From positions 32,356 to 96,355 of the forward strand of contig NZ_KE384187.1 of NCBI RefSeq assembly GCF_000424445.1: a DNA stretch of 64,000 bases, written 5' to 3'. The translations under genes were made by a program, and so were the position numbers. How positions within the stretch are numbered: the stretch's first letter is position 1; each line of letters begins with the position of its first letter. The notes beneath the pieces are model-generated. The model ran no database searches, was not told where the DNA came from, and saw only the letters and a list, made by a program, of their open reading frames with translations. Positions 51,314 to 59,384 of this stretch are shown piece by piece. Source of the DNA: Oribacterium sp. NK2B42. Lineage in GTDB: Bacteria; Bacillota; Clostridia; Lachnospirales; Lachnospiraceae.

Positions 51314-51904
51314 GTGAAACAATATGAGGTTAAGGGCAACACAGTACGCTCTTTTGAAGTAGAAGATCGTGAAGCTTCAAAGAGTACTGTAGTTATCCAG
51401 CAGAGGGGAAGAAGAAACCAGCTTCATCTGTATCGTACGGAAAACGGTCAGATAAAGATGGAATATGACATTGATAAGAGCATAATCAAACCCGCATTGA
51501 GATGCATTCCGGATGCTATCATTGACAGGATTTGTTACGCAGCGCTCATCATTTCACTTTTGTTTATTTTTGGCAGCTGCTATCAATGCGTAGAGGTGGA
51601 TACATCAGTTGCAACCAGACTGGAGAGCATTGATCGTAAGCGCAGTGAATTAAACGAACTGAAATTGGCGAATGAAGCAGTTAAGTCAGCGATTGACAGT
51701 GCTGTTAATCCTGATCTTATCTATCGTGAGGCAACAGAGGTTTACGGAATGGTTCTTCCGACGGATTCCGAGATTATTACTTTTGAAAAGGAAAGCAGTA
51801 ATAAGGGATATGTTAGAACCTATGATACTATTCCCGCAGGTTACGAGAAGATCGAAAGCCCGGTAATTGTTCTGGCTAATGAATTGGCAAAGCTGATTGG
51901 ATGA
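51314..51904 (+). CDS. FtsL-like bitopic cell-division protein
   Basis: A 196-residue protein. A charged cytoplasmic part of about 70 residues is followed by one membrane segment (AALIISLLFIFGSCY, about 76-90), a heptad coiled coil (LESIDRKRSELNELKLANEA) and YREATEVYGMVLPTDSEII, the segment typical of FtsL/DivIC proteins. The GTG start follows AAGGGGAG. FtsL usually sits in the dcw cluster; here it is isolated. FtsL assignment is inference from architecture. Confidence 0.65.
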   Translation: MKQYEVKGNTVRSFEVEDREASKSTVVIQQRGRRNQLHLYRTENGQIKMEYDIDKSIIKPALRCIPDAIIDRICYAALIISLLFIFGSCYQCVEVDTSVATRLESIDRKRSELNELKLANEAVKSAIDSAVNPDLIYREATEVYGMVLPTDSEIITFEKESSNKGYVRTYDTIPAGYEKIESPVIVLANELAKLIG

Positions 51905-51925
51905 TAAAAGGATTTGTGTAAACCA

Positions 51926-51972
51926 TAAGCACATTGGGAGGATGGAACTATCCGAACTGATGTGCTTTTTGG
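51926..51972 (+). terminator. terminator after the FtsL-like gene
   Basis: AAGCACAT pairs with ATGTGCTT around a G/A-rich loop with GGA/TCC, followed by TTTTGG. A second AAAATCC/GGATTTTTT hairpin lies at 52022-52043. Confidence 0.75.
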
Positions 51973-52091
51973 TTGCCTCAGAAAGTGTATCGCAGGAGCC
52001 GCCCGGCTTTGAGCAGTTCAGCAAAAATCCGCAAGGATTTTTTCCTTGGTTGACAGCGGACAAAATAAAAAGAATTTCCGTAAAATAAAAC

Positions 52092-52120
52092 TTTACAAAA
52101 TGCGTTTTCGGTGTTAAAGT
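52092..52120 (+). promoter_or_regulatory. promoter of the candidate large ncRNA
   Basis: TTTACA (52092-52097), a 17-bp spacer and TAAAGT (52115-52120). The predicted start is about 52127. Confidence 0.5.
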
Positions 52121-52126
52121 AAGGAC

Positions 52127-52820
52127 AACAGAAAAAGAAAAGTCAACAGAAAAGTTCACCTGACGAGAAAGGGTGAAGGGCCGGTTGGCAAAAGTGCAGG
52201 AGATGGACCTGCGAAACTAAATTAAAGAAAGCAAGAGGTACAAAGACATGACACCAGATCAGTTAGTCACTAGTATCCTCTGGACCGCTTAAAAAGAAGA
52301 AGAACGTGAGAAGATCTCCGGACCGTACATCCGGGAGATGGTTCAAACCAATAGAGAAATGAATTTTCGGATTATTTCTTAATTAAAGTCCAGACGATAT
52401 TATTGCAAAGGGAGATCGACATAAGAATATACAGGAAGCTGTAAAGAAAGATTCTTGTAGAGAAAAAAGTTGAGTGGTTAATTTGAGGTCTTAAAAGGGA
52501 GACCGGATAAATAAAGATCCGGAAAATCTGATAAGAAGAATACTTAGAAGGATTCGAAGGATAAATTCAAGTAATAAAAACAGTCGATCTGATAATTGAA
52601 TATAGAGTCAAAACTGAATATTGAAATAATCTATTTATAGATGATATCCATAAGATATAATAATTATTATCGAAAAGATATTTATAGAATTTAAATAGAA
52701 ATCTAAGAAACGAGGTACAAACCGAAGTACAATTAAGTAAGGGGACGTAATACCGAGTCCCAGGGTCAAGTAAATAATATAGAATATAAAAGCTGTCGCG
52801 ACGCGGCAGCTTTTTTAGTG
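52127..52820 (+). ncRNA. candidate ~690-nt structured non-coding RNA (ROOL/GOLLD-like size class)
   Basis: No plausible protein gene on either strand for about 1 kb, but the sequence folds locally throughout. Helices I can pair: GTCAAC 52142/GTTGGC 52184 enclosing TTCACC 52155/GGTGAA 52172; GCAGG 52196/CCTGC 52208; TGGACC 52281/GGTTCA 52340 enclosing ATCTCCGGA 52314/TCCGGGAGAT 52330; GGTCT 52487/AGACC 52500; GGAT 52505/ATCC 52517; GGGAC 52742/GTCCC 52757; and a strong terminator. Loops are A-rich, as in large ornate RNAs. A 14-codon frame at 52249-52293 with AGAGGT upstream is the only candidate peptide. I cannot match it to a named Rfam family by eye. Confidence 0.6.
52788..52816 (+). terminator. 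terminator of the candidate ncRNA
   Basis: AAAGCTGTCGCG pairs with CGCGGCAGCTTT, followed by TTT. Confidence 0.9.
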
Positions 52821-52839
52821 CATAAGTCCGGTATCTGTC

Positions 52840-52892
52840 GGAAGACCACCGGGGACGGTTCTCGCTGGCGAGAACCGTCCCTGATGGTTTTC
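52840..52892. repeat. GGGACGGTTCTC palindrome family copy
   Basis: ACCACCGGGGACGGTTCTCG mirrors CGAGAACCGTCCCTGATGGT with two mismatches. It lies just after the ncRNA terminator and before the MATE gene end. Confidence 0.85.
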
Positions 52893-52927
52893 GAGAAGTA
52901 GTGCTTTGTCAGAGCAATTAGTAGGAC

Positions 52928-54325
52928 TCATAGGTTTTTATTATTCAATTCTCTCCTGACTTTCTTTATGACACTGAGATATGCTATGGCGGTGAATGCT
53001 CCGGCGGTGATCCAGGCTGCGGGATCGCAGAATACCGCAAGAGGAAAGCTCATGGTATGCATAGCTATAACAGCCACCACAAGTCGTGCAAAAAATTCAA
53101 CCACGCCACCCATCATAGGGAGGAAACCATGTCCGCAGCCCTGCATCGCGTTTCTGAAAATAAAGATGAAGCTGAGAGGGATGTAGAAAATGGTTACTAT
53201 GCGGATATAGGTGGTTGCCCAGGGCATCATAAGGGTTATGGTGTCAAGTGCAGCGGCTGTGCCCTGAGCCGCATCGGAAGCTGACCCTGAGCTTGCAAAG
53301 AACAATGTCATAACGGGTCTCAGCAGCAGGTTGCATCCGATGGCGCCTATGATGGAATAAATTATCTCAATGATCACAGAAGCACGGATTCCCTTGTTGA
53401 TTCTGTCGCTGTCTCCGTGACCGTAGTTCTGACCGCTGTAGGTTGCCATGGCCTGACCCATGGCTATCATCTCCTGAGTCATTACGCTGTGGAGCTTGTT
53501 GGCTGCGGTATAAGCTGCAACTGCAGTGGAGCCGAAAAGGTTGATGGCCGACTGCATTATCATGGTTCCGGAAGCGGTGATGGCAAACTGGAGGGCCATG
53601 GGGATGCCCACTGACATCTGGTGCTGGGTGTCAACTCTGTTTATTCGCCAGTCTCTTAATTCCGGCCAGAGAACATTAGCCTTAAAGCGAATGTAAAAAA
53701 GGCAAAGCAGAGCGGACAGTCCCTGGGAGATGTTTGTGGCCCAGGCAGCTCCGGCAACGCCCATCTTTCCTACTATAATAAAGAGGAGATCCAGGACAAC
53801 ATTGATACATGCGCTGAAAACAAGGAAATAAAGGGGCACACGGCTGTTTCCTATGGCTCTCAAAAATGCAGAAAAGAGATTGTAAAACACGCTTGCCACG
53901 GTTCCGAGACAAATGATGGTTATATAGGTCAGAGAATCATGGAAAATGTTTGAGGGCGTGTTCATCAGGTGCAGGAGTGGATTCATAAGTGAAACCGAAA
54001 GCAGGGTCACTGTAAGAATAACTATCATAGCAAGCAAGATTCCGTTGGCCACGCTTCGTTTTACCTTCCTGTAATTCTGGGCACCGAAGGCCTGGGCCGT
54101 AAGAACGGTGAAGCCGGTGCACAGTCCCTGGGAAAAGCCAAGGACCAGAAACATGATATTTCCGGTGGCACCCACGGCTGCCAGGGCATCCGAGCCTACG
54201 AAACGGCCTACTATGATGGTGTCTGCCATATTGTAAAGCTGCTGGAAGACATTTCCTATAAAAAGCGGGATCATAAATTTAAGTATAATAGGAAATGGAT
54301 TTCCTTTTGTCATATCTACTTCCAT
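52928..54325 (-). CDS. MATE family multidrug/metabolite efflux transporter
   Basis: A 465-residue 12-helix membrane antiporter. MTKGNPFPIILKFMIPLFIG, QQLYNMADTIIVGRFVGSDA and SQGLCTGFTVLTAQAFGAQN are typical of the DinF/NorM-like MATE fold in Firmicutes. Length is complete. The substrate cannot be told. AAAGGAGC precedes the ATG within the repeated leader. Confidence 0.93.
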   Translation of the reverse strand: MEVDMTKGNPFPIILKFMIPLFIGNVFQQLYNMADTIIVGRFVGSDALAAVGATGNIMFLVLGFSQGLCTGFTVLTAQAFGAQNYRKVKRSVANGILLAMIVILTVTLLSVSLMNPLLHLMNTPSNIFHDSLTYITIICLGTVASVFYNLFSAFLRAIGNSRVPLYFLVFSACINVVLDLLFIIVGKMGVAGAAWATNISQGLSALLCLFYIRFKANVLWPELRDWRINRVDTQHQMSVGIPMALQFAITASGTMIMQSAINLFGSTAVAAYTAANKLHSVMTQEMIAMGQAMATYSGQNYGHGDSDRINKGIRASVIIEIIYSIIGAIGCNLLLRPVMTLFFASSGSASDAAQGTAAALDTITLMMPWATTYIRIVTIFYIPLSFIFIFRNAMQGCGHGFLPMMGGVVEFFARLVVAVIAMHTMSFPLAVFCDPAAWITAGAFTAIAYLSVIKKVRRELNNKNL

Positions 54326-54450
54326 AAAAGCTCCTTTATAAACTCATGTTTTCCGCCGTTTATCTCTGACATACAGATGCAGATCTAATCGGCTCCTTTA
54401 ATGATTTATTTCCGGCTGTTATGTCTGATGTACAAATTGAGACATAAGCG
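54326..54450 (-). promoter_or_regulatory. repeated 5' leader element, copy 3 (tandem units)
   Basis: On the minus strand AGATCTGCATCTGTATGTCAG, then AAACGGCGGAAAAC, then GTTTATAAAGGAG before the ATG, nearly the same as at 20603-20682. A looser second unit lies upstream (TTTGTACATCAGACATAAC, CAGCCGGAAATAAA), so the element looks tandem here. Confidence 0.6.
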
Positions 54451-54541
54451 GCATCTTTTTCAATAATGAATGAGCATTATAATATTTCTTTGTCCAATTT
54501 CCAATAGTAATTTTGTATTTTTTGGAATCCCGCCGGAGAAG

Positions 54542-54651
54542 GGTAACAGTTTGGTCGGGATGCCTTATTTTCGCAGTGAACAAGGCATTACATTGACCCA
54601 TATTCCGGTTACCAGCATTTGGCTCAACTTGAATGGCAGGTTACAATGACT
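54542..54651. repeat. dispersed ~110-bp repeat, copy B (inverted)
   Basis: The reverse complement matches bases 1-112, including GGTAACCGGAATATGGGTCA and ATGTAATGCCTTGTT. No gene occurs in 54326-54813. The DNA after the repeat (54652-54700) has AACGGTTGGGAACCGTCC, possibly a decayed GGGACGGTTC palindrome. Confidence 0.8.
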
Positions 54652-54813
54652 CCTCCAACGGTTGGGAACCGTCCTCCGGGGGTGATCTTCTGCGGTGCGT
54701 GCGTAGTGTTATGAAATTGTAAAAATAGAAATTATATTCTTAAATTCTTGAATTCGCGAATATTTAACTAATGATGTATAATTAAATTGAATTTTTAGTA
54801 ACGGAGTAATGCT

Positions 54814-55233
54814 TTGAGGAATTGGAAGTCGGACATTGAAGCTTTCTGCATCATTGCGGGATTTTATCTTTTTTTGCAAATGGTGCTGGGAATCGGCTGC
54901 CCTGTTAAATTTCTTACGGGGGTTTCCGATGCGGGCTGCGGTATGAGCAGAGCCTGGTTAAGCGTGCTGCATCTGGATTTCGCCGGGGCGTTTTACTATC
55001 ATCCCCTGTGGATGCTTCCGGCGCCTGCGGCGTTTGTGATCCTTTTCAAAAAAAGGATTCCGGACAAGACATACAGGCTTCTGGTGATCTGTTTCGTGGC
55101 GGCATTTCTCATGGTTTACGGTTACAGGATGTTCTTCATGCCGGATCAGGATATAGTCGTTTTCAGACCCTGGGAAGGCTTTATATGGAGGAGCATCGAA
55201 ACAATAGCTATAGTCATAAAAAGTTTTTTATGA
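54814..55233 (+). CDS. DUF2752 small membrane protein
   Basis: A 139-residue protein with three hydrophobic segments. GCPVKFLTGVSDAGCGMSRA is the DUF2752 signature (CPxKxLTG..CxGCGxxRA), followed by FYYHPLWMLPAPAAFVIL. Function unknown. The TTG start follows GGAG at 54803. It precedes the zinc-ribbon/DUF4234 gene by 18 bp; these two families often occur together. Confidence 0.85.
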   Translation: MRNWKSDIEAFCIIAGFYLFLQMVLGIGCPVKFLTGVSDAGCGMSRAWLSVLHLDFAGAFYYHPLWMLPAPAAFVILFKKRIPDKTYRLLVICFVAAFLMVYGYRMFFMPDQDIVVFRPWEGFIWRSIETIAIVIKSFL

Positions 55234-55251
55234 TGCATTGGGGGGGTAAAT

Positions 55252-56829
55252 ATGATTTGTAAAAAATGTGGATCACAGATAGAGGATGGTTTTAAATTCT
55301 GTCCGAATTGCGGAAATCCTATGGAGGAGTTTGCTGCGGCAGCTGGTGCGGAGGTTAATGCTTCTGCCGAAACAACAGCCGCGGAGACTTCGTCAGTCAT
55401 TTCGGATGATGCTAATGTTTCTGCTGAAACAGCAGGCACAGTAACTGAGGAAGGTGCTGCGGAAAATCATAATGTCAATACCGCACAGCAGGCTCAGGAA
55501 AATGTAAATCAGACTCAGGGAACAGTTAATGCTTCTTCTGACCAGGGCGGTTTTACTCAGGGAGCCTTCAATGGTACACAGGATCAGGGAAGCTTTAGCG
55601 CCCATCCAAACCAGACCGGCTTCACCGGTGCTCCGAACCAGGGAAGCTTTAACGCAAATTCCAACCAGGCCGGCTTCACCGGTGCGCCTTATATGAACGC
55701 ACCGGCGCCTAAGTCAGGAATAAGCACAATCGGTCAGGTTTTCACCATTGTTGCACTTGTGCTCATGTTCTTCCAGTGCTTCCGTGTTATCGGCAGTTTC
55801 TTTGGGATTCTTGCCTGCATTGTGGATGAAGGTTTAATCGGACTTATATATGGACTGATGAGCTTCCTTGTTAATGTCATCAAGCTCGGTGGTCTTGCGC
55901 TTTCCGCAGTAACTACCTATCTCATCTGGAAAAAGTGGGATGACAGTAAGGCTGAGCCTCTTATGGCAGGTGTTTTGACCGGCGGTGTACTTATCCTTGC
56001 AACAGTTGTGCTTAGAGCGATCTTTACTTCACTTATCAACTTTGCCGTTGGTTATGATTTTGGAAGCCTCTTCTCAGGAGCATTCCTCAGTGTGATTTTC
56101 TCCGCTGCCATGATGGCTCTCGTTTACATGAAGATCACTGAAAAGCAGATCGATCCCATGGCCGGTCTCAAGAGTAATTTCGGAAATGGCATCAAGGAAG
56201 ATCTGAAGACCGTAGGCGAGATGGCTGTTCAGGCAAAAAATGAGTTCCAGGCCGGAAAGAACACCGCTCAGTACACCGGTGCAAATGCTCCCACCGGAAA
56301 CAACATGAACCAGCAGTACGCCGGTGCGAATGCTCCTGCCGGAAACAGCGTGAATCAGCAGTACACCGGTGCAAACGGAAACATTAATCCGAATGGTCAG
56401 CCTTACGGTGGTCCGGTAGGTCCTCTTTCAACGGACAGAAGCATCGTGGCTTACATTCTTCTCGGACTCATTACCTGCGGAATTTATGATCTTTACATGA
56501 TTCACCTTATGATTCAGGATGTGAATGTTACCTGCGCGGGTGACGGAAAGGTGACAAAGGGTATCCTTGAGTATATTCTTTTTGGTATCCTTACCTGCGG
56601 AATCTATGATTATGTATGGCTGTATAACTTTGCCAACCGTATCCAGAGCAATGCTCCGCGTTACGGCATGAGGTTTGAGGAGGGCGGTACTACAATCCTT
56701 CTCTGGTGGATTCTTGGAGCATGGCTTTGCGGCGTTGGTCCGTTCTATGCGATGTACCTTATCATCAAGAATACCAATGCGCTTAATGCAGCTTACAACA
56801 ACATGATTGCTCAGCAGAACCAGGGCTGA
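55252..56829 (+). CDS. zinc-ribbon, low-complexity, DUF4234 membrane protein
   Basis: A 525-residue membrane protein. The N-terminal zinc ribbon is CKKCG...FCPNCG (residues 3-21). An Ala/Thr then Asn/Gln/Gly-rich linker with repeats such as NQTGFTGAPNQGSF (to about 155) is followed by membrane segments (about 165-305) and a second repeat region with ANAPTGNNMNQQYAG (about 340-385). DUF4234 follows, with the paired motif LLGLITCGIYDLYMI and LFGILTCGIYDYVWL. Function unknown. Unusually glutamine/asparagine-rich for its surroundings. Confidence 0.85.
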   Translation: MICKKCGSQIEDGFKFCPNCGNPMEEFAAAAGAEVNASAETTAAETSSVISDDANVSAETAGTVTEEGAAENHNVNTAQQAQENVNQTQGTVNASSDQGGFTQGAFNGTQDQGSFSAHPNQTGFTGAPNQGSFNANSNQAGFTGAPYMNAPAPKSGISTIGQVFTIVALVLMFFQCFRVIGSFFGILACIVDEGLIGLIYGLMSFLVNVIKLGGLALSAVTTYLIWKKWDDSKAEPLMAGVLTGGVLILATVVLRAIFTSLINFAVGYDFGSLFSGAFLSVIFSAAMMALVYMKITEKQIDPMAGLKSNFGNGIKEDLKTVGEMAVQAKNEFQAGKNTAQYTGANAPTGNNMNQQYAGANAPAGNSVNQQYTGANGNINPNGQPYGGPVGPLSTDRSIVAYILLGLITCGIYDLYMIHLMIQDVNVTCAGDGKVTKGILEYILFGILTCGIYDYVWLYNFANRIQSNAPRYGMRFEEGGTTILLWWILGAWLCGVGPFYAMYLIIKNTNALNAAYNNMIAQQNQG

Positions 56830-56849
56830 TCTTCTTAATGATTTAAATT

Positions 56850-56897
56850 CGCTTCCCCTCCCATTTGGACTAAACGTTTGGATGGGAGGGGTTTGTG
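56850..56897 (+). terminator. terminator after the DUF4234 gene
   Basis: CCCCTCCCAT pairs with ATGGGAGGGG across 19 bases, then TTTGTG. Confidence 0.8.
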
Positions 56898-56944
56898 CTA
56901 CAATGCGAAGAGATGACAGATGGAATGTTTTACGGGTGGTTTGA

Positions 56945-58123
56945 ATGGTATTTGTTTTTATGGCGTTGTATCCGGAGGCTAAGCCGGTGATCAAGAGGCT
57001 GGGGCTCAGGAAGAGGACTGACAGGACGAGGTTTCAGGAGTTTGTTTCGGAGGATCCGGAAATTGTTCTTGCGATTACCGGTGTGGGGCCGGTTGCGGCT
57101 GCGGCTGCGGTGGCGGCGGTTCTGACGGAATATGGTGCGGGACAGGGCGATCAGCTTCTGTCCGTTGGTACGGCAGCTGCGCTTCGTGGAGAACATGGAT
57201 CAGTTGGTACGGTGGCACTTCGTGGAGAACACGGAGCGGTTGGTACGGCGGCGCTTTATGGAGAACATGGATCAGTTGAAACGATGGAATCGTTATGTGG
57301 TGAAAAATCTTCATCGATAATTCTGACAGAATCGGGTCATGATTTCGGAATTTTTCTTTTGAACAAGCTTTTGGATCAGAATTCGGACAGGACTTTTTAT
57401 CCGGATATGTTGATCAAATCTGACCTGATGGAGGCTTCGTGCATCACCGGAAGCATGGTGTTATCTCAGAGGGCGGCGGCTTTTATGGCTGTGGCCGCAG
57501 AGGGGTATGACCTCTATGATATGGAGTCTGCAGCGGTTTATCAGGCGGGGAATTTATTTCTCGGACCTCATCAGATGAGTTTTATAAGGGTTGTATCTGA
57601 CAGAGGAACTGAGGCTGAAGACAGGAAGAAAGTTGTTTCTGATGAAGGAATAGAGACTGAGGACCGGGGGCAAGTTGTGTCTAATGGCGGTATTAAGACC
57701 GGAAATCAAGTACGGGTTGTGTCAGATGTGGACACTGAAACTGAGGTTAAGATGGTTATGCCGAAAGCTGAAGTTTCTTATGTATCTGAAATGGCTGCAA
57801 GGGTTAATGCTGTTATCAACAGTCATGTGGAGGAGATTTCGGGTTATGTGGAAAAACTGTTGGCCTTGTCTGAAAAAGAAAAGAGCCGGGACGGAATTTC
57901 CGACAAAAGCAGCGAAGCACTTGTGGATAAGATCATTGAGGACGGACATTTTTCCAAGGTGATGCAGGATCAGCTGAAGCAATATGTGAAGTATGCGGTT
58001 CTCAGCGGCATTGATTGGGAAAATGCTGTGCGAGAACTATATAGTGATGGAGTGCTTCCTACGATAGATAAGCGTGGTGGTAAGAAGGTACTAGATAGGA
58101 TAAAACAATGCATTATGAACTGA
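56945..58123 (+). CDS. nucleoside phosphorylase/nucleosidase-like protein with repeat inserts
   Basis: A 392-residue protein with the purine/MTA nucleosidase fold: FVFMALYPEAKPVIKRLGL, VLAITGVGPVAAAAAVAAVL, and DLYDMESAAVYQAGNLFLG with the substrate-binding ME motif, then FIRVVSD. A C-terminal helical domain of about 100 residues (SDKSSEALVDKIIEDGHFSK) is extra. Two tandem-repeat inserts break the core (57164-57310, 57590-57751); the first replaces the usual ..NxGxAG.. loop region. It overlaps the SPL-like gene by 16 bp. Substrate unknown; activity uncertain because of the inserts. Confidence 0.75.
   Translation: MVFVFMALYPEAKPVIKRLGLRKRTDRTRFQEFVSEDPEIVLAITGVGPVAAAAAVAAVLTEYGAGQGDQLLSVGTAAALRGEHGSVGTVALRGEHGAVGTAALYGEHGSVETMESLCGEKSSSIILTESGHDFGIFLLNKLLDQNSDRTFYPDMLIKSDLMEASCITGSMVLSQRAAAFMAVAAEGYDLYDMESAAVYQAGNLFLGPHQMSFIRVVSDRGTEAEDRKKVVSDEGIETEDRGQVVSNGGIKTGNQVRVVSDVDTETEVKMVMPKAEVSYVSEMAARVNAVINSHVEEISGYVEKLLALSEKEKSRDGISDKSSEALVDKIIEDGHFSKVMQDQLKQYVKYAVLSGIDWENAVRELYSDGVLPTIDKRGGKKVLDRIKQCIMN
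57164..57310 (+). repeat. 36-39-bp tandem repeat inside the nucleosidase-like gene, ~4 copies
   Basis: Units start GTTGGTACGG and contain GGAGAACATGGATCA; copies at 57164, 57203, 57239 and a diverged one at 57275. They encode repeats around SVGTVALRGEHG, in frame. Confidence 0.9.
57590..57751 (+). repeat. 42-bp tandem repeat inside the nucleosidase-like gene, ~4 copies
   Basis: Units begin GTTGTATCTGA or GTTGTGTCTAATGG at 57590, 57632, 57674 and 57716, encoding VVSDxGxETEDRxx. The first unit includes the native FIRVVSD of the enzyme, so the core sequence itself was duplicated. Confidence 0.88.
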
Positions 58124-59286
58124 ACAGACCTTTTTCACATATTTATGTGGAGGAAAAGGTATTTCTGGATAAGGAGTATCGGAAAAAAGCGGAGGAGATA
58201 ATCTCGCATTTTCCGGAGACGGTTGTGGTCCGGATAGGGCATTATAAGGATGTGTTTAACAGGCACAGGCAGAATTATGTCAGGCAGCATGAGGCGCAGG
58301 CGCTGATCCTTGCGGTGAAGCAGGGGACGCTGGTGTATCCTGGGGCTAAGGTTTGCCAGAGCATGGGGAATGAGCATTTTTACTATACTTCCTGTATGAT
58401 GAACTGCCTTTTTGACTGCGAATACTGTTATCTTAAGGGCATGTATCCTTCCGGAAATATGGTGATCTTTCTGAATATCCGGGACATTTTTTCGGAGGTG
58501 GAAGCACTTCTTAAGGAGCATCCGGTTTATCTCTGCGTGTCCTATGATTCGGACCTGATGGCTATTGAAAGGCTTACTGGTTATGTGAGTGAGTGGATAA
58601 ATTTTACGAACCGGCATCCGGGGCTTACCATCGAAATCAGGACGAAAGCGGGAAATATTGACTTTGACAGCTTGGTCAAGTCTAATGATGCGGAGGCTAT
58701 AAACGGTAGCAAAATGGATGATAAAGCTGATGCGGATGTCGGGCATACTGCTGGAACGATGTCTTTCTCTGATGCGGTATTGATGGGGGATTGTGGAGAG
58801 TGTGACAAGGCGATTCACGGGGCGGCAATTGTGAGCCCCCGGAATATATTTGCATTTACTCTTTCGCCTGACTATGTGGTGAGGCATTATGAGCATAAAA
58901 CAGGGAGTCCGGAGGGGCGGATCAGGAGTGTGAAAAAGGCGCTGGAGCTTGGTTTCACGGTACGGCTTTGCTTTGACCCCATGATCTTCTGTCCGGACTG
59001 GCGAAATGAATACGGAAGTATGATGGATAAGGTATTTGCTGAAATTCCTGTGGAAAAGATATTTGATTTCAGTGTGGGAAGCTTCAGACTTTCGGAAGAG
59101 TATCTCAAGAATATGCGGCGCAATATGCCGGACAGTGCCGTGGTGCAATACCCTTATGAGAACGATCATGGAGTGTACCACTATAGTCAGAAGCTTACGG
59201 ATGAAATGGAAACCTGGATGGTGGATAGGCTCAGGAAGAAGCTTCCTGAGGGAAAGATCTTCAGATGGAGTTCGGTCAATGAATAG
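58108..59286 (+). CDS. spore photoproduct lyase-like radical SAM protein
   Basis: A 392-residue radical SAM enzyme of the SPL family. The cluster motif is C100-x3-C104-x2-C107 (NCLFDCEYCYLKG), with a further Cys96. LCVSYDSDLMAIER, LTIEIRTKAGN and NIFAFTLSPDYVV follow, then IRSVKKALELGFTVRLCFDPMI quoted in part (LGFTVRLCFDPMI). An in-frame insert of about 50 residues (about 190-240) breaks the region between strands. SPL repairs the thymine spore photoproduct with SAM, but this organism seems asporogenous, so another lesion or nucleoside is likely. It overlaps the nucleosidase-like gene. Confidence 0.85.
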   Translation: MHYELNRPFSHIYVEEKVFLDKEYRKKAEEIISHFPETVVVRIGHYKDVFNRHRQNYVRQHEAQALILAVKQGTLVYPGAKVCQSMGNEHFYYTSCMMNCLFDCEYCYLKGMYPSGNMVIFLNIRDIFSEVEALLKEHPVYLCVSYDSDLMAIERLTGYVSEWINFTNRHPGLTIEIRTKAGNIDFDSLVKSNDAEAINGSKMDDKADADVGHTAGTMSFSDAVLMGDCGECDKAIHGAAIVSPRNIFAFTLSPDYVVRHYEHKTGSPEGRIRSVKKALELGFTVRLCFDPMIFCPDWRNEYGSMMDKVFAEIPVEKIFDFSVGSFRLSEEYLKNMRRNMPDSAVVQYPYENDHGVYHYSQKLTDEMETWMVDRLRKKLPEGKIFRWSSVNE

Positions 59287-59384
59287 GGATTCTGTGCTTT
59301 TGGGCTTTGATATGAAATTATATACGGAATTGATTTTGACCGGTGATTTGGTTTGGAGAAAAATGACGGTGAAAGGTATACACT

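Noticed and set aside
47749-52892. Clustered palindromes as a CRISPR-like array or replication origin
   Set aside because: Copies are kilobases apart, separated by intact genes, and there are no DnaA boxes or iterons; a REP-like family fits better.
54419-54601. 60-codon minus-strand frame over the dispersed repeat
   Set aside because: It crosses the repeat boundary and has no ribosome site; the corresponding frame at the window start diverges.
58135-59181. 348-codon open frame antisense to the SPL-like gene
   Set aside because: Basic, histidine-rich shadow translation with no motif; the sense gene has clear radical SAM cysteines.
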